DNA from: CATQHD01 sp965202675
Lineage (GTDB): Bacteria > Actinomycetota > Acidimicrobiia > Spongiisociales > Spongiisociaceae
Direction: 5' to 3'
Length of the DNA: 64,000 nt
NCBI GenBank assembly: GCA_965202675.1
Contig: OZ241842.1
Coordinates: forward strand, 2,480,001-2,544,000
Positions 41,366 through 50,345 of the stretch are shown in pieces. The number at the start of each line of letters is the position of its first letter. Positions within the stretch are counted from its first letter, which is position 1. Both the position numbers and the translations under genes were made by a program. The notes under the pieces are model-generated. The model had not been told where the DNA came from. It worked only from the letters and a program-made list of their open reading frames with translations, and made no database searches.

Positions 41366-42382
41366 TTAAAGCAACAGCTCGGCGATCTGCACCGCGTTGA
41401 GGGCGGCGCCCTTGCGGAGGTTGTCGCCCACCACCCACAGGCTGATCCCTCCCGGTTCTCCCAGGGTTCCCCGGATGCGGGATGCCAGCGTCCGGTCGGC
41501 GCCCGCCGAGTCCAACGGGGTGGCCACCCGGTCGTCCGGCCACACTTCCAGGCCGGGGGCCTCCTCCAGGATGCGCCGGGCGTTGCCGGGGTCGACCGGG
41601 GAGTCGAACCACATAGAGGCCGAGATGCCGTGGCCGACCATGACCGGAACCCGTACACAGGTCGGTTCCACTGCGATGTTCCCCCGTTCCAGGATCTTGC
41701 GGGTCTCGTTTACCAGCTTCCACTCCTCGTCCGTGTAGCCCTGCTCGGACATGGAACCGGCCAGGGGCAGGACGTTGAAGCCGATCGGCCGCTGGAACGG
41801 GCCGCTGCCCGGATCGGTCCAGCCGCCGGAAACCAGCGCTTCCCGGTTCTCGAGGAGCGATCCGGTCTGTTTGATCAGGGCTTCCATTCCGGTCATGCCC
41901 GTTCCGGAAACCGACTGGTAGGAGGCGGCCGTCATGCGCGCCAGCCCCGCATGCCGATGCAGCGGAGCGGCCGCCATCATCAGGGTCATGGTCGTGCAGT
42001 TGGGATTGGCGATCAAACCCGTATGTGCCGCCGCCGCGTGATCGTTCACCCCGGCCACCACCAACGGCACCTCCGGCTCGCCCCGGAAGGCCGATGAATT
42101 GTCGATCACCGCCGCTCCGGCCGCGGCAAACCGGGGCGCGTGCTCCCGGCTGCGCGGCCCTCCGGCGGAGAAGAGGGCGATGTCCACCCCGCTCGGGTCG
42201 GCCAGAGCCAGGTCCTCGACCTCGACCTCTCCCCAGCGGGTGGAGACCTTGTTCCCTGCGGAGCGGGCCGAGGCCATCAGGCGAAGGTCGGACAGCGGGA
42301 AGTTCCGTTCCTCGAGAATGGACAGCATGGTGCGGCCCACCGCTCCGGTGGCGCCGACGACCGCCGCCCGCGGATCAGCCAC
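41366..42382 (-). CDS. asd: Aspartate-semialdehyde dehydrogenase
   Basis: A 338-aa NADPH-dependent enzyme that reduces aspartyl-4-phosphate to aspartate semialdehyde, the branch to lysine/diaminopimelate, threonine and methionine. The nucleotide loop is VVGATGAVG, catalytic Cys is in ANPNCTT, the catalytic Gln/Ser region is YQSVSGTG, and the substrate-binding Arg/His segment is RVPVMVGHG. The GTG start at 42382 follows AGGAGG and overlaps the lysC 3' end by 8 nt, so translation is coupled. Confidence 0.95.
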   Translation of the reverse strand: MADPRAAVVGATGAVGRTMLSILEERNFPLSDLRLMASARSAGNKVSTRWGEVEVEDLALADPSGVDIALFSAGGPRSREHAPRFAAAGAAVIDNSSAFRGEPEVPLVVAGVNDHAAAAHTGLIANPNCTTMTLMMAAAPLHRHAGLARMTAASYQSVSGTGMTGMEALIKQTGSLLENREALVSGGWTDPGSGPFQRPIGFNVLPLAGSMSEQGYTDEEWKLVNETRKILERGNIAVEPTCVRVPVMVGHGISASMWFDSPVDPGNARRILEEAPGLEVWPDDRVATPLDSAGADRTLASRIRGTLGEPGGISLWVVGDNLRKGAALNAVQIAELLL

Positions 42383-43613
42383 CGGCCCCGGCCTCCTGGA
42401 CTATGACGGGCGGGTCGAACTCGGCGTGCAGCGCCCGCACCGCCTCCGCCGCCTTATCGCGCCGCACCACGCACGACACCCGGATGGTGGAGGTGGAGAT
42501 CATCTCGATGTTGATCCAGGCGTCGGCCAGGGCGCGGAACACCCGCGCCGCCACCCCCGGACTGGACTTCATGCCCGCCCCCACCAGCGACACCTTGGCG
42601 ATGTCGGGGTCCACTCCCACCCCCTCCGCGCCCAGCCCGGCCACCAGCGGCGAGACAGCCTCGCTGGCCATTTCGACCTGGGCGGCGGGGACGGTGAAGC
42701 TGAGGTCGGTGTCGCCCTCCTCGGCCGAATTCTGCACGATCATGTCGATGTTCACCCGGGCGTCGGCCAGGGTCTCGAATATTTCGGCCGCCACGCCGGG
42801 CCGGTCGGGGACGCTCCGCAGGGTGATCTTGGCCTGCGAGGTGTCGTGGGCGATTCCCCTGATGATCGCTTCTTCCATGGTGCTCTCCTTGACCCAGGTG
42901 CCCGGCTCGCCCCCGAAGGACGAGCGGACGTGGATGGGAACCTTGAACCTCCGGCCGATCTCCACGGATCGGGCCATCAGAACCCCGGCGCCCGAAGCCG
43001 CCATCTCCAGCATCTCGTCGAAAGACGTCTCTTCCAGCTTGCGGGCTTCAGGCACCGTTCTGGGGTCGGCCGTGTACACCCCCTCCACGTCGGTGTAGAT
43101 CTCGCAGGCATCGGCGCGGTGGGCGGCGGCAAGGGCTACCGCGGTGGTGTCGGATCCGCCCCGCCCCAGGGTAGTCACCTCCCGGGAGTCCGGATCCACC
43201 CCCTGGAAGCCGGCCACTATCACCGTGTTGCCCCCGTCCAGAGCCTCCTGCACCCGGCCGCCCCGGATTTCGGTGATCTTGGCCTGGCCGTGCGCCGCGT
43301 CGGTGAGGATTCCGGCCTGGGAGCCGGTGAGGCTCAGCGCCGGGACGCCCTCGCCGTGAAGGGCCATGGCCAGCAGGGCCATCGAGATGCGTTCACCCGC
43401 CGTCAGCAGCATGTCCATCTCGCGGGCGGGCGGATCCGAGCTGACCCGGTGGGCCAGCTCTATCAGGTCGTCGGTGGAGCTTCCCATGGCCGACACCACC
43501 ACGATCAGCTTGTTGCCGGCGCGCCGCGTCTCGGCCACCCGCCGGGAAACCCGCTTGATGCGGTCGGGGTCGGCCACCGAAGTGCCGCCGTATTTCTGCA
43601 CGACCAGAGGCAT
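42375..43613 (-). CDS. lysC: Aspartate kinase
   Basis: A 412-aa enzyme for the first step of the aspartate pathway. It has the kinase motif KYGGTSV at the N-terminus, GRGGSDTTAVALAAA and YTDVEGVYTADP in the catalytic domain, and two ACT domains (about 255-410) that would bind the feedback effectors lysine/threonine. Length fits the actinobacterial alpha subunit. ATG at 43613 is used; TTG at 43622 is in frame. No ribosome site is visible. Actinobacterial ask genes often have an internal start for a separate beta subunit; I did not locate one. Confidence 0.95.
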   Translation of the reverse strand: MPLVVQKYGGTSVADPDRIKRVSRRVAETRRAGNKLIVVVSAMGSSTDDLIELAHRVSSDPPAREMDMLLTAGERISMALLAMALHGEGVPALSLTGSQAGILTDAAHGQAKITEIRGGRVQEALDGGNTVIVAGFQGVDPDSREVTTLGRGGSDTTAVALAAAHRADACEIYTDVEGVYTADPRTVPEARKLEETSFDEMLEMAASGAGVLMARSVEIGRRFKVPIHVRSSFGGEPGTWVKESTMEEAIIRGIAHDTSQAKITLRSVPDRPGVAAEIFETLADARVNIDMIVQNSAEEGDTDLSFTVPAAQVEMASEAVSPLVAGLGAEGVGVDPDIAKVSLVGAGMKSSPGVAARVFRALADAWINIEMISTSTIRVSCVVRRDKAAEAVRALHAEFDPPVIVQEAGAGG

Positions 43614-43808
43614 GGGCGCCAAGTGTATTGACTATTGGCGGTCAGTCGGCCGCCGCTTCGGGGAACGACTCCCGAGGCATCGCCGGCGGGCAGTTCTGTA
43701 TCCCCGCTTTCCGGGTTGCCTGAGCAATCCTGGATTCTGGGGTTGGGCGGAGAAGCCGCGGCGGGGCGTTTGGCAGCGAACTGGTGTTCGATTAGGGTGG
43801 TGTTCCTC

Positions 43809-44837
43809 ATGTCGAACTTTCGCTGGATTACCGCCGATGCGCCGGGGCGCCGTCCGGCTCTGTTCGATGCGGTGGTGGAGCGGAGGGCGGGGCGCGGCGC
43901 TTACCGCGGCCTCGAGTTCCTGCATGTGGAGTCGCGCAGTCTGATCAACCGGGTGCCGCCCGGCCGCTTTCCCTTCGAGTACACCATCAACGCCTACCGG
44001 GGATGCAGCCATGCCTGCACCTATTGCTTCGCCCGGCCCACCCACGACTACCTGGGCCTCGGCATCGCCGAGGATTTCGACACCAAGATCGTGGTGAAGA
44101 TCAACGCCCCGGAGGTGCTGCGCCGGGAGACCGAGCCGGGGAGGTGGGCGGGCCTCCCGATCGCCATGGGCACCAACACCGACCCCTACCAGCCCGCCGA
44201 GGGCAAGTACAAGTTGACGCGGGGAATCATCGAGGTGCTGGCCGAGCGGCGCAATCCGTTCTCGATCCTCACCAAGTCGCCCCTGGTGCTGCGCGACCTC
44301 GACCTGCTGGCCGAAGCGGCCCGGACGACCGAGATCAGCGTGAACTTCTCGGTGGGGACCCTCGACCCCGACGTGTGGTCGCGCTCGGAGCCGGGCACCG
44401 CCCACCCCCGCAAGCGGCTGGAGGCGGTGCGGCGCCTGAACGAACGGGGGGTTCCCTCAGGCGTGCTGATGGCCCCTGTCCTGCCCGGCCTTTCCGACCG
44501 GCCCGACCAGATCGAGGCGGTAATAGAAGGCGCGGCGGCCGCCGGGGCAAAGTTCATCACCGGCATCCTCCTGCACCTGCGGGGCCCCCTCAAGGAACAC
44601 TATTTCCGGTGGCTGGAGGCCGAGTACCCCCACCTGATCCGGTTCTACCGCCACACCTACGGAAAACGGTCCTACGCCCCGCCCGCCATGCGCAAGCGGC
44701 TGGGCAGGCTGACCCGCCGCTTCGTCACCTCCTGCATCGGCCCCCCGCCGGAACGCCTTCGCATCGCCGACGCGGAGCACGGCGGCGAAACGGACGGCCA
44801 GCCCGGCCGCAGCGAACAACCGGCCCTGTTCCGCTGA
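43809..44837 (+). CDS. Radical SAM protein (Rv2578c / SplB-like)
   Basis: A 342-aa radical S-adenosylmethionine protein. The cluster motif is CSHACTYCF (C-x3-C-x2-C). Further family sequence is AMGTNTDPYQPAE and ISVNFSVGTLDPDVW. Actinobacterial members are called intein-less Rv2578c-type and are distantly related to spore photoproduct lyase, but their reaction is unknown. The ATG at 43809 starts the recognisable domain. It is divergent from lysC and convergent with trpB. Confidence 0.9.
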   Translation: MSNFRWITADAPGRRPALFDAVVERRAGRGAYRGLEFLHVESRSLINRVPPGRFPFEYTINAYRGCSHACTYCFARPTHDYLGLGIAEDFDTKIVVKINAPEVLRRETEPGRWAGLPIAMGTNTDPYQPAEGKYKLTRGIIEVLAERRNPFSILTKSPLVLRDLDLLAEAARTTEISVNFSVGTLDPDVWSRSEPGTAHPRKRLEAVRRLNERGVPSGVLMAPVLPGLSDRPDQIEAVIEGAAAAGAKFITGILLHLRGPLKEHYFRWLEAEYPHLIRFYRHTYGKRSYAPPAMRKRLGRLTRRFVTSCIGPPPERLRIADAEHGGETDGQPGRSEQPALFR

Positions 44838-44880
44838 TCACCGGCCCGGACCCTTCTACGGGCGTTGCCGGAACGCGCTC

Positions 44881-46245
44881 TCAGGCGACCACCGGCACCT
44901 TCTCCAGGGCGGCGCTGACCGCTTCCTCCGGATACTCGTAGTCGGAGAGCTCGCCCGCCAGGTAGGAGTCGTATGCGCCCATGTCGAAGTGGCCGTGGCC
45001 GCACAGGGCGATGAGGATCACCTTCTCTTCACCTGACCGGCGGCACTGTTCCGCCTCTCGGATGGCGCCGGCGATGGCGTGGGTGGGTTCGGGTGCCGGG
45101 ATGATCCCTTCGGTCCGGGCGAACCGCATCGCCGCCTCGAAGCATTCGGTCTGCCCGATCGCCTCGGCTTCCATGATCCCCAGCTCGCACAGGTGCGAGA
45201 CCAGGGGCGCCATCCCGTGGTAGCGCAGGCCGCCGGCGTGGATCGGGTCGGGAACGAAAGTGTGGCCGAGGGTGTGCATCTTCACCAGGGGCGTCATCCC
45301 GATGGCGTCGCCGAAGTCGTATCGGTACTCGCCCTTGGTGATGGACGGGCAGGCGGCCGGCTCCACCGCTTTGATGGTCGGATCGCTGTTCCCGGCCAGC
45401 TTCTCGCGGATGAACGGGAAGGACAGCCCCGAGAAGTTGGAGCCGCCACCGGTGCATCCGATAACCACGTCCGGTGTCCCCTCGCCCGCCTTGGCCAGCT
45501 GGGCCGACGCTTCCTGGCCGATCACCGTCTGGTGCAAGAGGACATGATTGAGCACCGACCCCAGGGAGTAGTTGACGTCCTCGTTGGTGGCCGCCACCTC
45601 GACGGCCTCTGAAATGGCAATTCCCAGGCTGCCGGGGCTGTCGGGGTCCTGCTCCAGGATGGCGCGTCCAGCGTTGGTCGCCTCCGAGGGGCTGGAGTGC
45701 ACAGCGGCGCCCCAGGTGCGCATCATGGAGGCGCGGTAGGGCTTCTGGTCGTAGGAGGCGGCCACCTGCCACACCTCGCACTCCAGGCCGAACATCCGGC
45801 AGGCCAGGGCCAGGGCGCTGCCCCATTGGCCGGCGCCGGTCTCGGTGGTGAGCTTGCGCACCCCCGCCTGGGCGTTGTAGTAGGCCTGGGCCACGGCGGT
45901 GTTGGGCTTGTGCGACCCGGCCGGACTCACCCCCTCGTACTTGTAGTAGAGGCGGGCCGGGGTGTCGAGATCCCGCTCGAGACGGCGCGCCCGGTAGAGC
46001 GGCGAGGGGCGCCACAGCCGGTAGATATCGCGCACCTCCTCGGGAATCTCTATATAACTGTCCTGCGAAACCTCCTGGAGGATGAGGGCCATCGGGAACA
46101 GCGGCGCCAGGTCGTCTGGTCCGACCGGCTCGAGCGTTCCGGGATGCAGCACCGGGGGCGGCGGCGCCGGCAGGTCGGGGATGATGTTGTACCAGTGGGT
46201 CGGGATCTCCGACTCGTCGAGCAGGATCTTGGTCGGTTCGGTCAT
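44881..46245 (-). CDS. trpB: Tryptophan synthase beta chain, TrpB2 type
   Basis: A 454-aa PLP enzyme that condenses indole with serine. It belongs to the TrpB2 branch (long N-terminus with THWYNIIPDLP, and RPSPLYRARRLE) rather than the TrpB1 partner of TrpA. PLP Lys is in GSHKPNTAVAQA, the phosphate loop is GCTGGGSNFSG, and TETGAGQWG is the indole-site loop. The start at 46245 follows GGAGGCGCC. No trpA is nearby; TrpB2 enzymes are thought to salvage free indole or to act as TrpB without TrpA. Confidence 0.93.
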   Translation of the reverse strand: MTEPTKILLDESEIPTHWYNIIPDLPAPPPPVLHPGTLEPVGPDDLAPLFPMALILQEVSQDSYIEIPEEVRDIYRLWRPSPLYRARRLERDLDTPARLYYKYEGVSPAGSHKPNTAVAQAYYNAQAGVRKLTTETGAGQWGSALALACRMFGLECEVWQVAASYDQKPYRASMMRTWGAAVHSSPSEATNAGRAILEQDPDSPGSLGIAISEAVEVAATNEDVNYSLGSVLNHVLLHQTVIGQEASAQLAKAGEGTPDVVIGCTGGGSNFSGLSFPFIREKLAGNSDPTIKAVEPAACPSITKGEYRYDFGDAIGMTPLVKMHTLGHTFVPDPIHAGGLRYHGMAPLVSHLCELGIMEAEAIGQTECFEAAMRFARTEGIIPAPEPTHAIAGAIREAEQCRRSGEEKVILIALCGHGHFDMGAYDSYLAGELSDYEYPEEAVSAALEKVPVVA

Positions 46246-46324
46246 TGGCGCCTCCAGTCTGACTCGGATCCGATTTCACAACCGCACCGGACACGCTACA
46301 CGCTCGTCTCGGACGATGCCCATC

Positions 46325-46349
46325 CCTGCACGATCATCCAGGGTGCAGG
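46325..46349 (-). promoter_or_regulatory. Inverted repeat in the trpB leader
   Basis: CCTGCAC (46325-46331) and GTGCAGG (46343-46349) form a perfect 7-bp inverted repeat with an 11-nt loop, 80 bases upstream of the trpB start. It could be an operator or leader hairpin. No Trp-codon leader peptide or T-box motif was seen. Confidence 0.35.
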
Positions 46350-46397
46350 CGCCGCCCGATTCCGGCCGGCATCCTGACGGTGGTAGGTTGCACCTCG

Positions 46398-46426
46398 GCC
46401 TTTGCGATTTTATCGAAACGCAAGGC
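46398..46426 (+). promoter_or_regulatory. Inverted repeat upstream of the antitoxin gene
   Basis: GCCTTTGCG (46398-46406) and CGCAAGGC (46419-46426) pair over 8 bp with one bulge, ending 24 bases before the ATG of the antitoxin-like gene. Antitoxins of this type usually repress their own promoter, so this is a plausible operator. Confidence 0.45.
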
Positions 46427-46449
46427 GGGGCGTCATATAGGGAAGAACC

Positions 46450-46914
46450 ATGCCGGCGTTGATCGAGCGCGAACGAACCGTACTGCCGCCGAAGGAATCC
46501 CTCGACGAGCTGTACGGCCTGCTGACCGCCGCAGGCTCGGATTCCATTGCCGTCTCAGCGCCCGACGGTGAGCGCTTGGTGTTGCCTAGCGAAATAATCG
46601 AGGCGCTCGGCGAAGTCGTGAAGGCAATGGCTAATGGCCAAGCGGTCATGATTGCTCCGGTGCACCGGTTCCTCACTGCCGGGGAGGCGGCCGATCTGCT
46701 CGGAATCAGCCGCCCGACATTCATAAAACTCCTGGATTCCGATGAGATACCTTACGAGCGGCCCGGCCGCCGCCGCCGGGTTCGGCTCGTCGACGTGCTC
46801 GAGTACCGGCGCCGGCGCTCGAAGCAACGCCGAGAATCGTTGGACCGCATGGTCGAGATCGCCGAATCCAGCGGCATGTATGAGCTGACCGCCGCGCCTA
46901 TACGCACGCGGTGA
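46450..46914 (+). CDS. Excisionase-family (MerR-like HTH) antitoxin-type protein
   Basis: A 154-aa DNA-binding protein. The N-terminal half (about 1-70) is a small domain with VSAPDGERLVLPSEIIEAL. The C-terminal excisionase-type winged helix starts at RFLTAGEAADLLGISRPTFIKLLD and ends with the family segment IPYERPGRRRRV. Proteins of this layout are normally the antitoxin of a PIN-domain (VapC-like) toxin encoded directly downstream. Here no toxin follows; the next bases are AT-rich and belong to a restriction-modification locus in the opposite direction. Orphan antitoxin or solitary regulator. Confidence 0.85.
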   Translation: MPALIERERTVLPPKESLDELYGLLTAAGSDSIAVSAPDGERLVLPSEIIEALGEVVKAMANGQAVMIAPVHRFLTAGEAADLLGISRPTFIKLLDSDEIPYERPGRRRRVRLVDVLEYRRRRSKQRRESLDRMVEIAESSGMYELTAAPIRTR

Positions 46915-47000
46915 TTCTGAGATATTAGTGTGGCTATCTAACTCTTCGAACACATCGTAATAAACCTTTATAACTCCTTCCCTGCGTTGCCATCCTAGGT

Positions 47001-47699
47001 TCATTGAAATATTTCTTTACCGTATCGAGCATAATAGTAATGTATTGAACGTGATGCTACCTCGAACATTAACTCTGTCATCTCGTCAATTGTCCATGGG
47101 TCTTCGCGAAAGAAAAAGCTACCTCGATTGAAGTTACCTGACTCGCCTTGATTCAAAACATTTATCTGGTTTAAGGGACCAAACATGGCAATAGTAGCTA
47201 CTCGATCAAGAATATAGCTATCATCAGCAAAATCACATCCATATCCAAAACAAATAAAGGGTACAATATTCTCCCGCATCATAGCCGTTCTAAAACCAAT
47301 CACGTTCTTCCCAAGACGCTCGATCGCATTTCCTTTTGCTTGCGGCTTCATACCTTCTGCCTTGCGTTGGTCATTAGTGCCTTGATTCTTGACTTCTGCT
47401 ATCAAAATAGGTCTAATAATTTTATTACAATCTACGAGTGATAGTACACCACCATCGGGTCGCATAGAAGATCGATCAAGATGGATATAGAAATCTACAT
47501 CAGGAAAGGTCACCTTAAGATCTTCAACAATATCAGATAAAATCCATTGTGACTCATGGTACAAATCTACATTGAACTCGGTCGTCAAGCGATCTACTAC
47601 TCCCTGTAATGCCTTACCAAGATCGGATTCCTGTTTCTTGGATGTGGTATTGATTACAGTATCCTTCCGTATACGACGAAGATCAGCCTTACGCGCCAT
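47001..47699 (-). CDS. EcoRI-family type II restriction endonuclease
   Basis: A 232-aa nuclease. The catalytic core is RPDGG (Asp82) and AEVKNQG (Glu102, Lys104). The spacing equals that of EcoRI Asp91/Glu111/Lys113 as I recall it. GNAIERLGKN at 123-132 matches the EcoRI recognition segment GNAIER, so GAATTC is the expected target. It is shorter than EcoRI (277 aa) mainly at the ends. It lies 3 bp downstream of the methylase gene on the same strand. G+C is about 40 percent against about 67 around it, so it is a recent arrival. Specificity is inferred from homology. Confidence 0.88.
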   Translation of the reverse strand: MARKADLRRIRKDTVINTTSKKQESDLGKALQGVVDRLTTEFNVDLYHESQWILSDIVEDLKVTFPDVDFYIHLDRSSMRPDGGVLSLVDCNKIIRPILIAEVKNQGTNDQRKAEGMKPQAKGNAIERLGKNVIGFRTAMMRENIVPFICFGYGCDFADDSYILDRVATIAMFGPLNQINVLNQGESGNFNRGSFFFREDPWTIDEMTELMFEVASRSIHYYYARYGKEIFQ

Positions 47700-47702
47700 T
47701 TT

Positions 47703-48869
47703 CTAAAATCCTTGTTTACGGAGGAGGAACAGATGTTCCGTGACATACGTGCTTCGAGAGTGAAGATTACGACTACCTCTAAAGGTATTGTGTCGTATCT
47801 GTATCTCTTTTACAGTCCCGAGTTGATCAAGAAAATCTCTAAGTTTAACTGGACTTATAAAGCCCTCATCATTAAATGATAATAGAACATATTTCGCATC
47901 AACATTATGTATCAATGTAGTTAAAGATTTGAAGGCACTTTTTCGTTGATTATACGCAGACCTGTTCCAGCTTTTTGGGATACCGGAAACACGCGAGGTT
48001 TCCTTTGGTTCTTCATAATCGACCAGAAGGTTAAGCATAAAATAATTGGAACCATATGGATGTTGATTATACGGTGGGTCAAAATAGGCAAGATCAAAGT
48101 TGCCTACATTTAAGATCAGGTTATTTGTGTCCATTTGACAGATTTGTGCTTCCACCTCATACACACTAAGAATGGGAGATTGCAGTCGGATTTGACCTGT
48201 TATTCTGCTGAGAGCATCTGCACCAGTGCCGCCAAATTTACCTCTACCTGTACCTCTCTCTTTATAAAAGCCTTTAAAGACTCCAGCAGTATTGGCATGA
48301 ACTGATGCACTTGAGAGAAGTGGGCCAACCAAAAGATCAAACCAAACAGGATCTTCAAGCCCAATGATTTGTCGGAGCTGATCAAGGCGTCTTGCATTAT
48401 CACGAGTATAAAATACACGTTCACCCATCTGAATACTATTGTCATTCTCAGGTGCGTATAGTCGTTCAATGAAACCAGGCTCCCTTTCTAACTCAGTATC
48501 AACTAGATAATTTATCTTATCAACAATATGGCATAGCTCATTCATATCTATGCTTGACCGGTTAGTAAGGAAACAATTACTTATAACGCGTGAATATGAT
48601 TCAAGATCGTTCACAACAAGTTCAGAAGCGAAGGACTTAAAGAAACGTGATACTACTCCAGAGCCGGCAAAGCCATCTAGTATTCGTAGCTTACGTTTCC
48701 CAAGTTGCGATAGCACGTAGCTGGTCGCCTCGCCGATCGGACCAAGTAATGAACGCTTGTTGCCTATGTACGTTATAATCTGATCTCTGTAGTAACCTGG
48801 ATGTTCTCCCAGTGATTCATCAGACTCAAAGAGTCCGAGCTGGGAAGCCGTATCAGTGACCACCGTCAT
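47703..48869 (-). CDS. D12-class DNA adenine-N6 methyltransferase
   Basis: A 388-aa modification methylase. Motif X is ITYIGNKRSLLGPI (33-46), motif I is LDGFAGSGVV (64-73) for SAM, and motif IV is DPPY (264-267) in AYFDPPYNQHPYGSNY. It protects host DNA from the adjacent nuclease. It starts at 48869 behind AAGGAG and precedes the nuclease gene, so methylation can be set up first. No controller (C) protein gene is present. It is a different methylase class from M.EcoRI as I know it. AT-rich like the nuclease. Confidence 0.9.
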   Translation of the reverse strand: MTVVTDTASQLGLFESDESLGEHPGYYRDQIITYIGNKRSLLGPIGEATSYVLSQLGKRKLRILDGFAGSGVVSRFFKSFASELVVNDLESYSRVISNCFLTNRSSIDMNELCHIVDKINYLVDTELEREPGFIERLYAPENDNSIQMGERVFYTRDNARRLDQLRQIIGLEDPVWFDLLVGPLLSSASVHANTAGVFKGFYKERGTGRGKFGGTGADALSRITGQIRLQSPILSVYEVEAQICQMDTNNLILNVGNFDLAYFDPPYNQHPYGSNYFMLNLLVDYEEPKETSRVSGIPKSWNRSAYNQRKSAFKSLTTLIHNVDAKYVLLSFNDEGFISPVKLRDFLDQLGTVKEIQIRHNTFRGSRNLHSRSTYVTEHLFLLRKQGF

Positions 48870-49085
48870 GAAGAACTCCTTTCATCGAGAAGGCTCCATA
48901 GCCATGACCTAGGCATGACATTACCTACTATACCATAGGGGTGTGACATACTATGCGATGGATGTGGGCTAGTCTTTGTCTCAAGAGTGGATTTGCCCTA
49001 TTCTTGTAAAGTACCAGTATACCTGACCGCGTAACGGCAGGCGGAAGACCGGACTCACCGGAATAATCAGACAAGAGAGGACAAA

Positions 49086-50270
49086 ATGTCTGCCGTCACC
49101 CCGGCTTCTGCCCCTGACCCGAAGGACTTCCTCGGGATCGAGCTCCTCCTCGGCGCCGAGGAGCGGCTGTTGCGCGACACGGTGCGAAAGTGGGTGGCCG
49201 ACCGGGTGCTCCCCTCGATAGCCGAATGGTTCGAGGAGGGCGTTCTGCCCCGCGAGCTCACCGGCGAGCTGGGCAGGCTGGGCCTGCTCGGTATGCATCT
49301 GGACGGTTACGGATGCCCCGGCGGTTCGGCGGTCGAATACGGCTTGGCGTGCCTGGAGCTTGAAGCGGGCGACTCGGGGGTGCGCAGCATGGTGTCCGTG
49401 CAGGGATCCCTGGTCATGTTCCCCATCTGGGAATACGGCTCGGAGGAGCAGAAACAACGCTGGCTGCCCGCCTTGGCCTCCGGGGAGGCGCTCGGCTGCT
49501 TCGGCCTGACCGAGCCCGACTCCGGGTCCGACCCCGCCTCGATGCGCACCCATGCCCGACGGGACGGATCCGACTGGATACTCAACGGAACCAAGACCTG
49601 GATATCGAACGGCTCAACGGCGGACATGGCGTTGATCTGGGCCCGGACCGAGCAGGGGGTGCGGGGCTTCATCGTCCCCGCCGACGCTCCCGGCTTCACG
49701 GCGCGGGACATTCCCCGCAAGCTGTCGATGCGGGCGTCCCACACCTCGGAGCTGACGCTCGACGATGTCCGGCTGCCGGAGGGGGCCGTGCTTCCCGGGG
49801 TGTCGTCGATGCGCGGTCCGCTTTCGTGCCTGACCGAAGCCCGCTACGGCATCGTCTGGGGGGCGGTGGGGGCGGCCCGAGCCTGCTACGAGTCGGCCCT
49901 CGACTACGCCGGAGAACGGCGGCAGTTCGGAAAGCCCATCGCCTCCTTCCAGCTCACCCAGCGCAAGCTGGTGGACATGATGGCGGCCGTCAACCGGGGC
50001 ATGCTGGTTGCCCTCCACCTCGGCCGCATGAAAGACCGGGGCCTGACCCACCCCGGCCGCATCTCCTTCGGCAAGTTCGACAACGTGAGGTCGGCTCTGG
50101 AGGTGGCCCGCACGGCCCGGTCGGTGCTGGGCGCCAACGGCATCACCCTCGACTATCCGGTGATCCGCCATATGAACAACCTGGAGTCGGTGTCCACCTA
50201 CGAGGGGACCAACGAGATCCACACCCTCATCCTCGGCCAGGCGTTGACCGGCTTGGCCGCCTTCGAGTAG
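49086..50270 (+). CDS. Acyl-CoA dehydrogenase, glutaryl-CoA dehydrogenase-like
   Basis: A 394-aa FAD enzyme. It shows GCFGLTEPDSGSDPASM (FAD/substrate loop), WISNG, and the catalytic Glu in STYEGTNEIHTLILGQALTG, a C-terminus characteristic of glutaryl-CoA dehydrogenase. The SVQGSLVM segment with a nearby Arg (GVRSMVSVQ) also fits that subgroup, which oxidises and decarboxylates glutaryl-CoA in lysine and tryptophan breakdown. The first gene after the AT-rich restriction locus. Subgroup assignment is from motif memory. Confidence 0.88.
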   Translation: MSAVTPASAPDPKDFLGIELLLGAEERLLRDTVRKWVADRVLPSIAEWFEEGVLPRELTGELGRLGLLGMHLDGYGCPGGSAVEYGLACLELEAGDSGVRSMVSVQGSLVMFPIWEYGSEEQKQRWLPALASGEALGCFGLTEPDSGSDPASMRTHARRDGSDWILNGTKTWISNGSTADMALIWARTEQGVRGFIVPADAPGFTARDIPRKLSMRASHTSELTLDDVRLPEGAVLPGVSSMRGPLSCLTEARYGIVWGAVGAARACYESALDYAGERRQFGKPIASFQLTQRKLVDMMAAVNRGMLVALHLGRMKDRGLTHPGRISFGKFDNVRSALEVARTARSVLGANGITLDYPVIRHMNNLESVSTYEGTNEIHTLILGQALTGLAAFE

Positions 50271-50345
50271 CAGCCGGGCAAAGATGCCCGAGCGCGGGGC
50301 GGCGGATGTCAGGCGTCCAAAGCAATGGTCCGCCGGGGGCCGGCC

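Noticed and set aside
46246..46449. T-box or Trp leader peptide before trpB
   Set aside because: No T-box motif and no short ORF with Trp codons; only a simple inverted repeat.
46555..47004. 149-codon minus-strand ORF opposite the antitoxin gene
   Set aside because: Antisense of the clear HTH protein; no toxin-family similarity, so it does not supply the missing toxin.
48200..48469. 89-codon ORF inside the methylase gene
   Set aside because: Out-of-frame shadow on the same strand within the D12 methylase.
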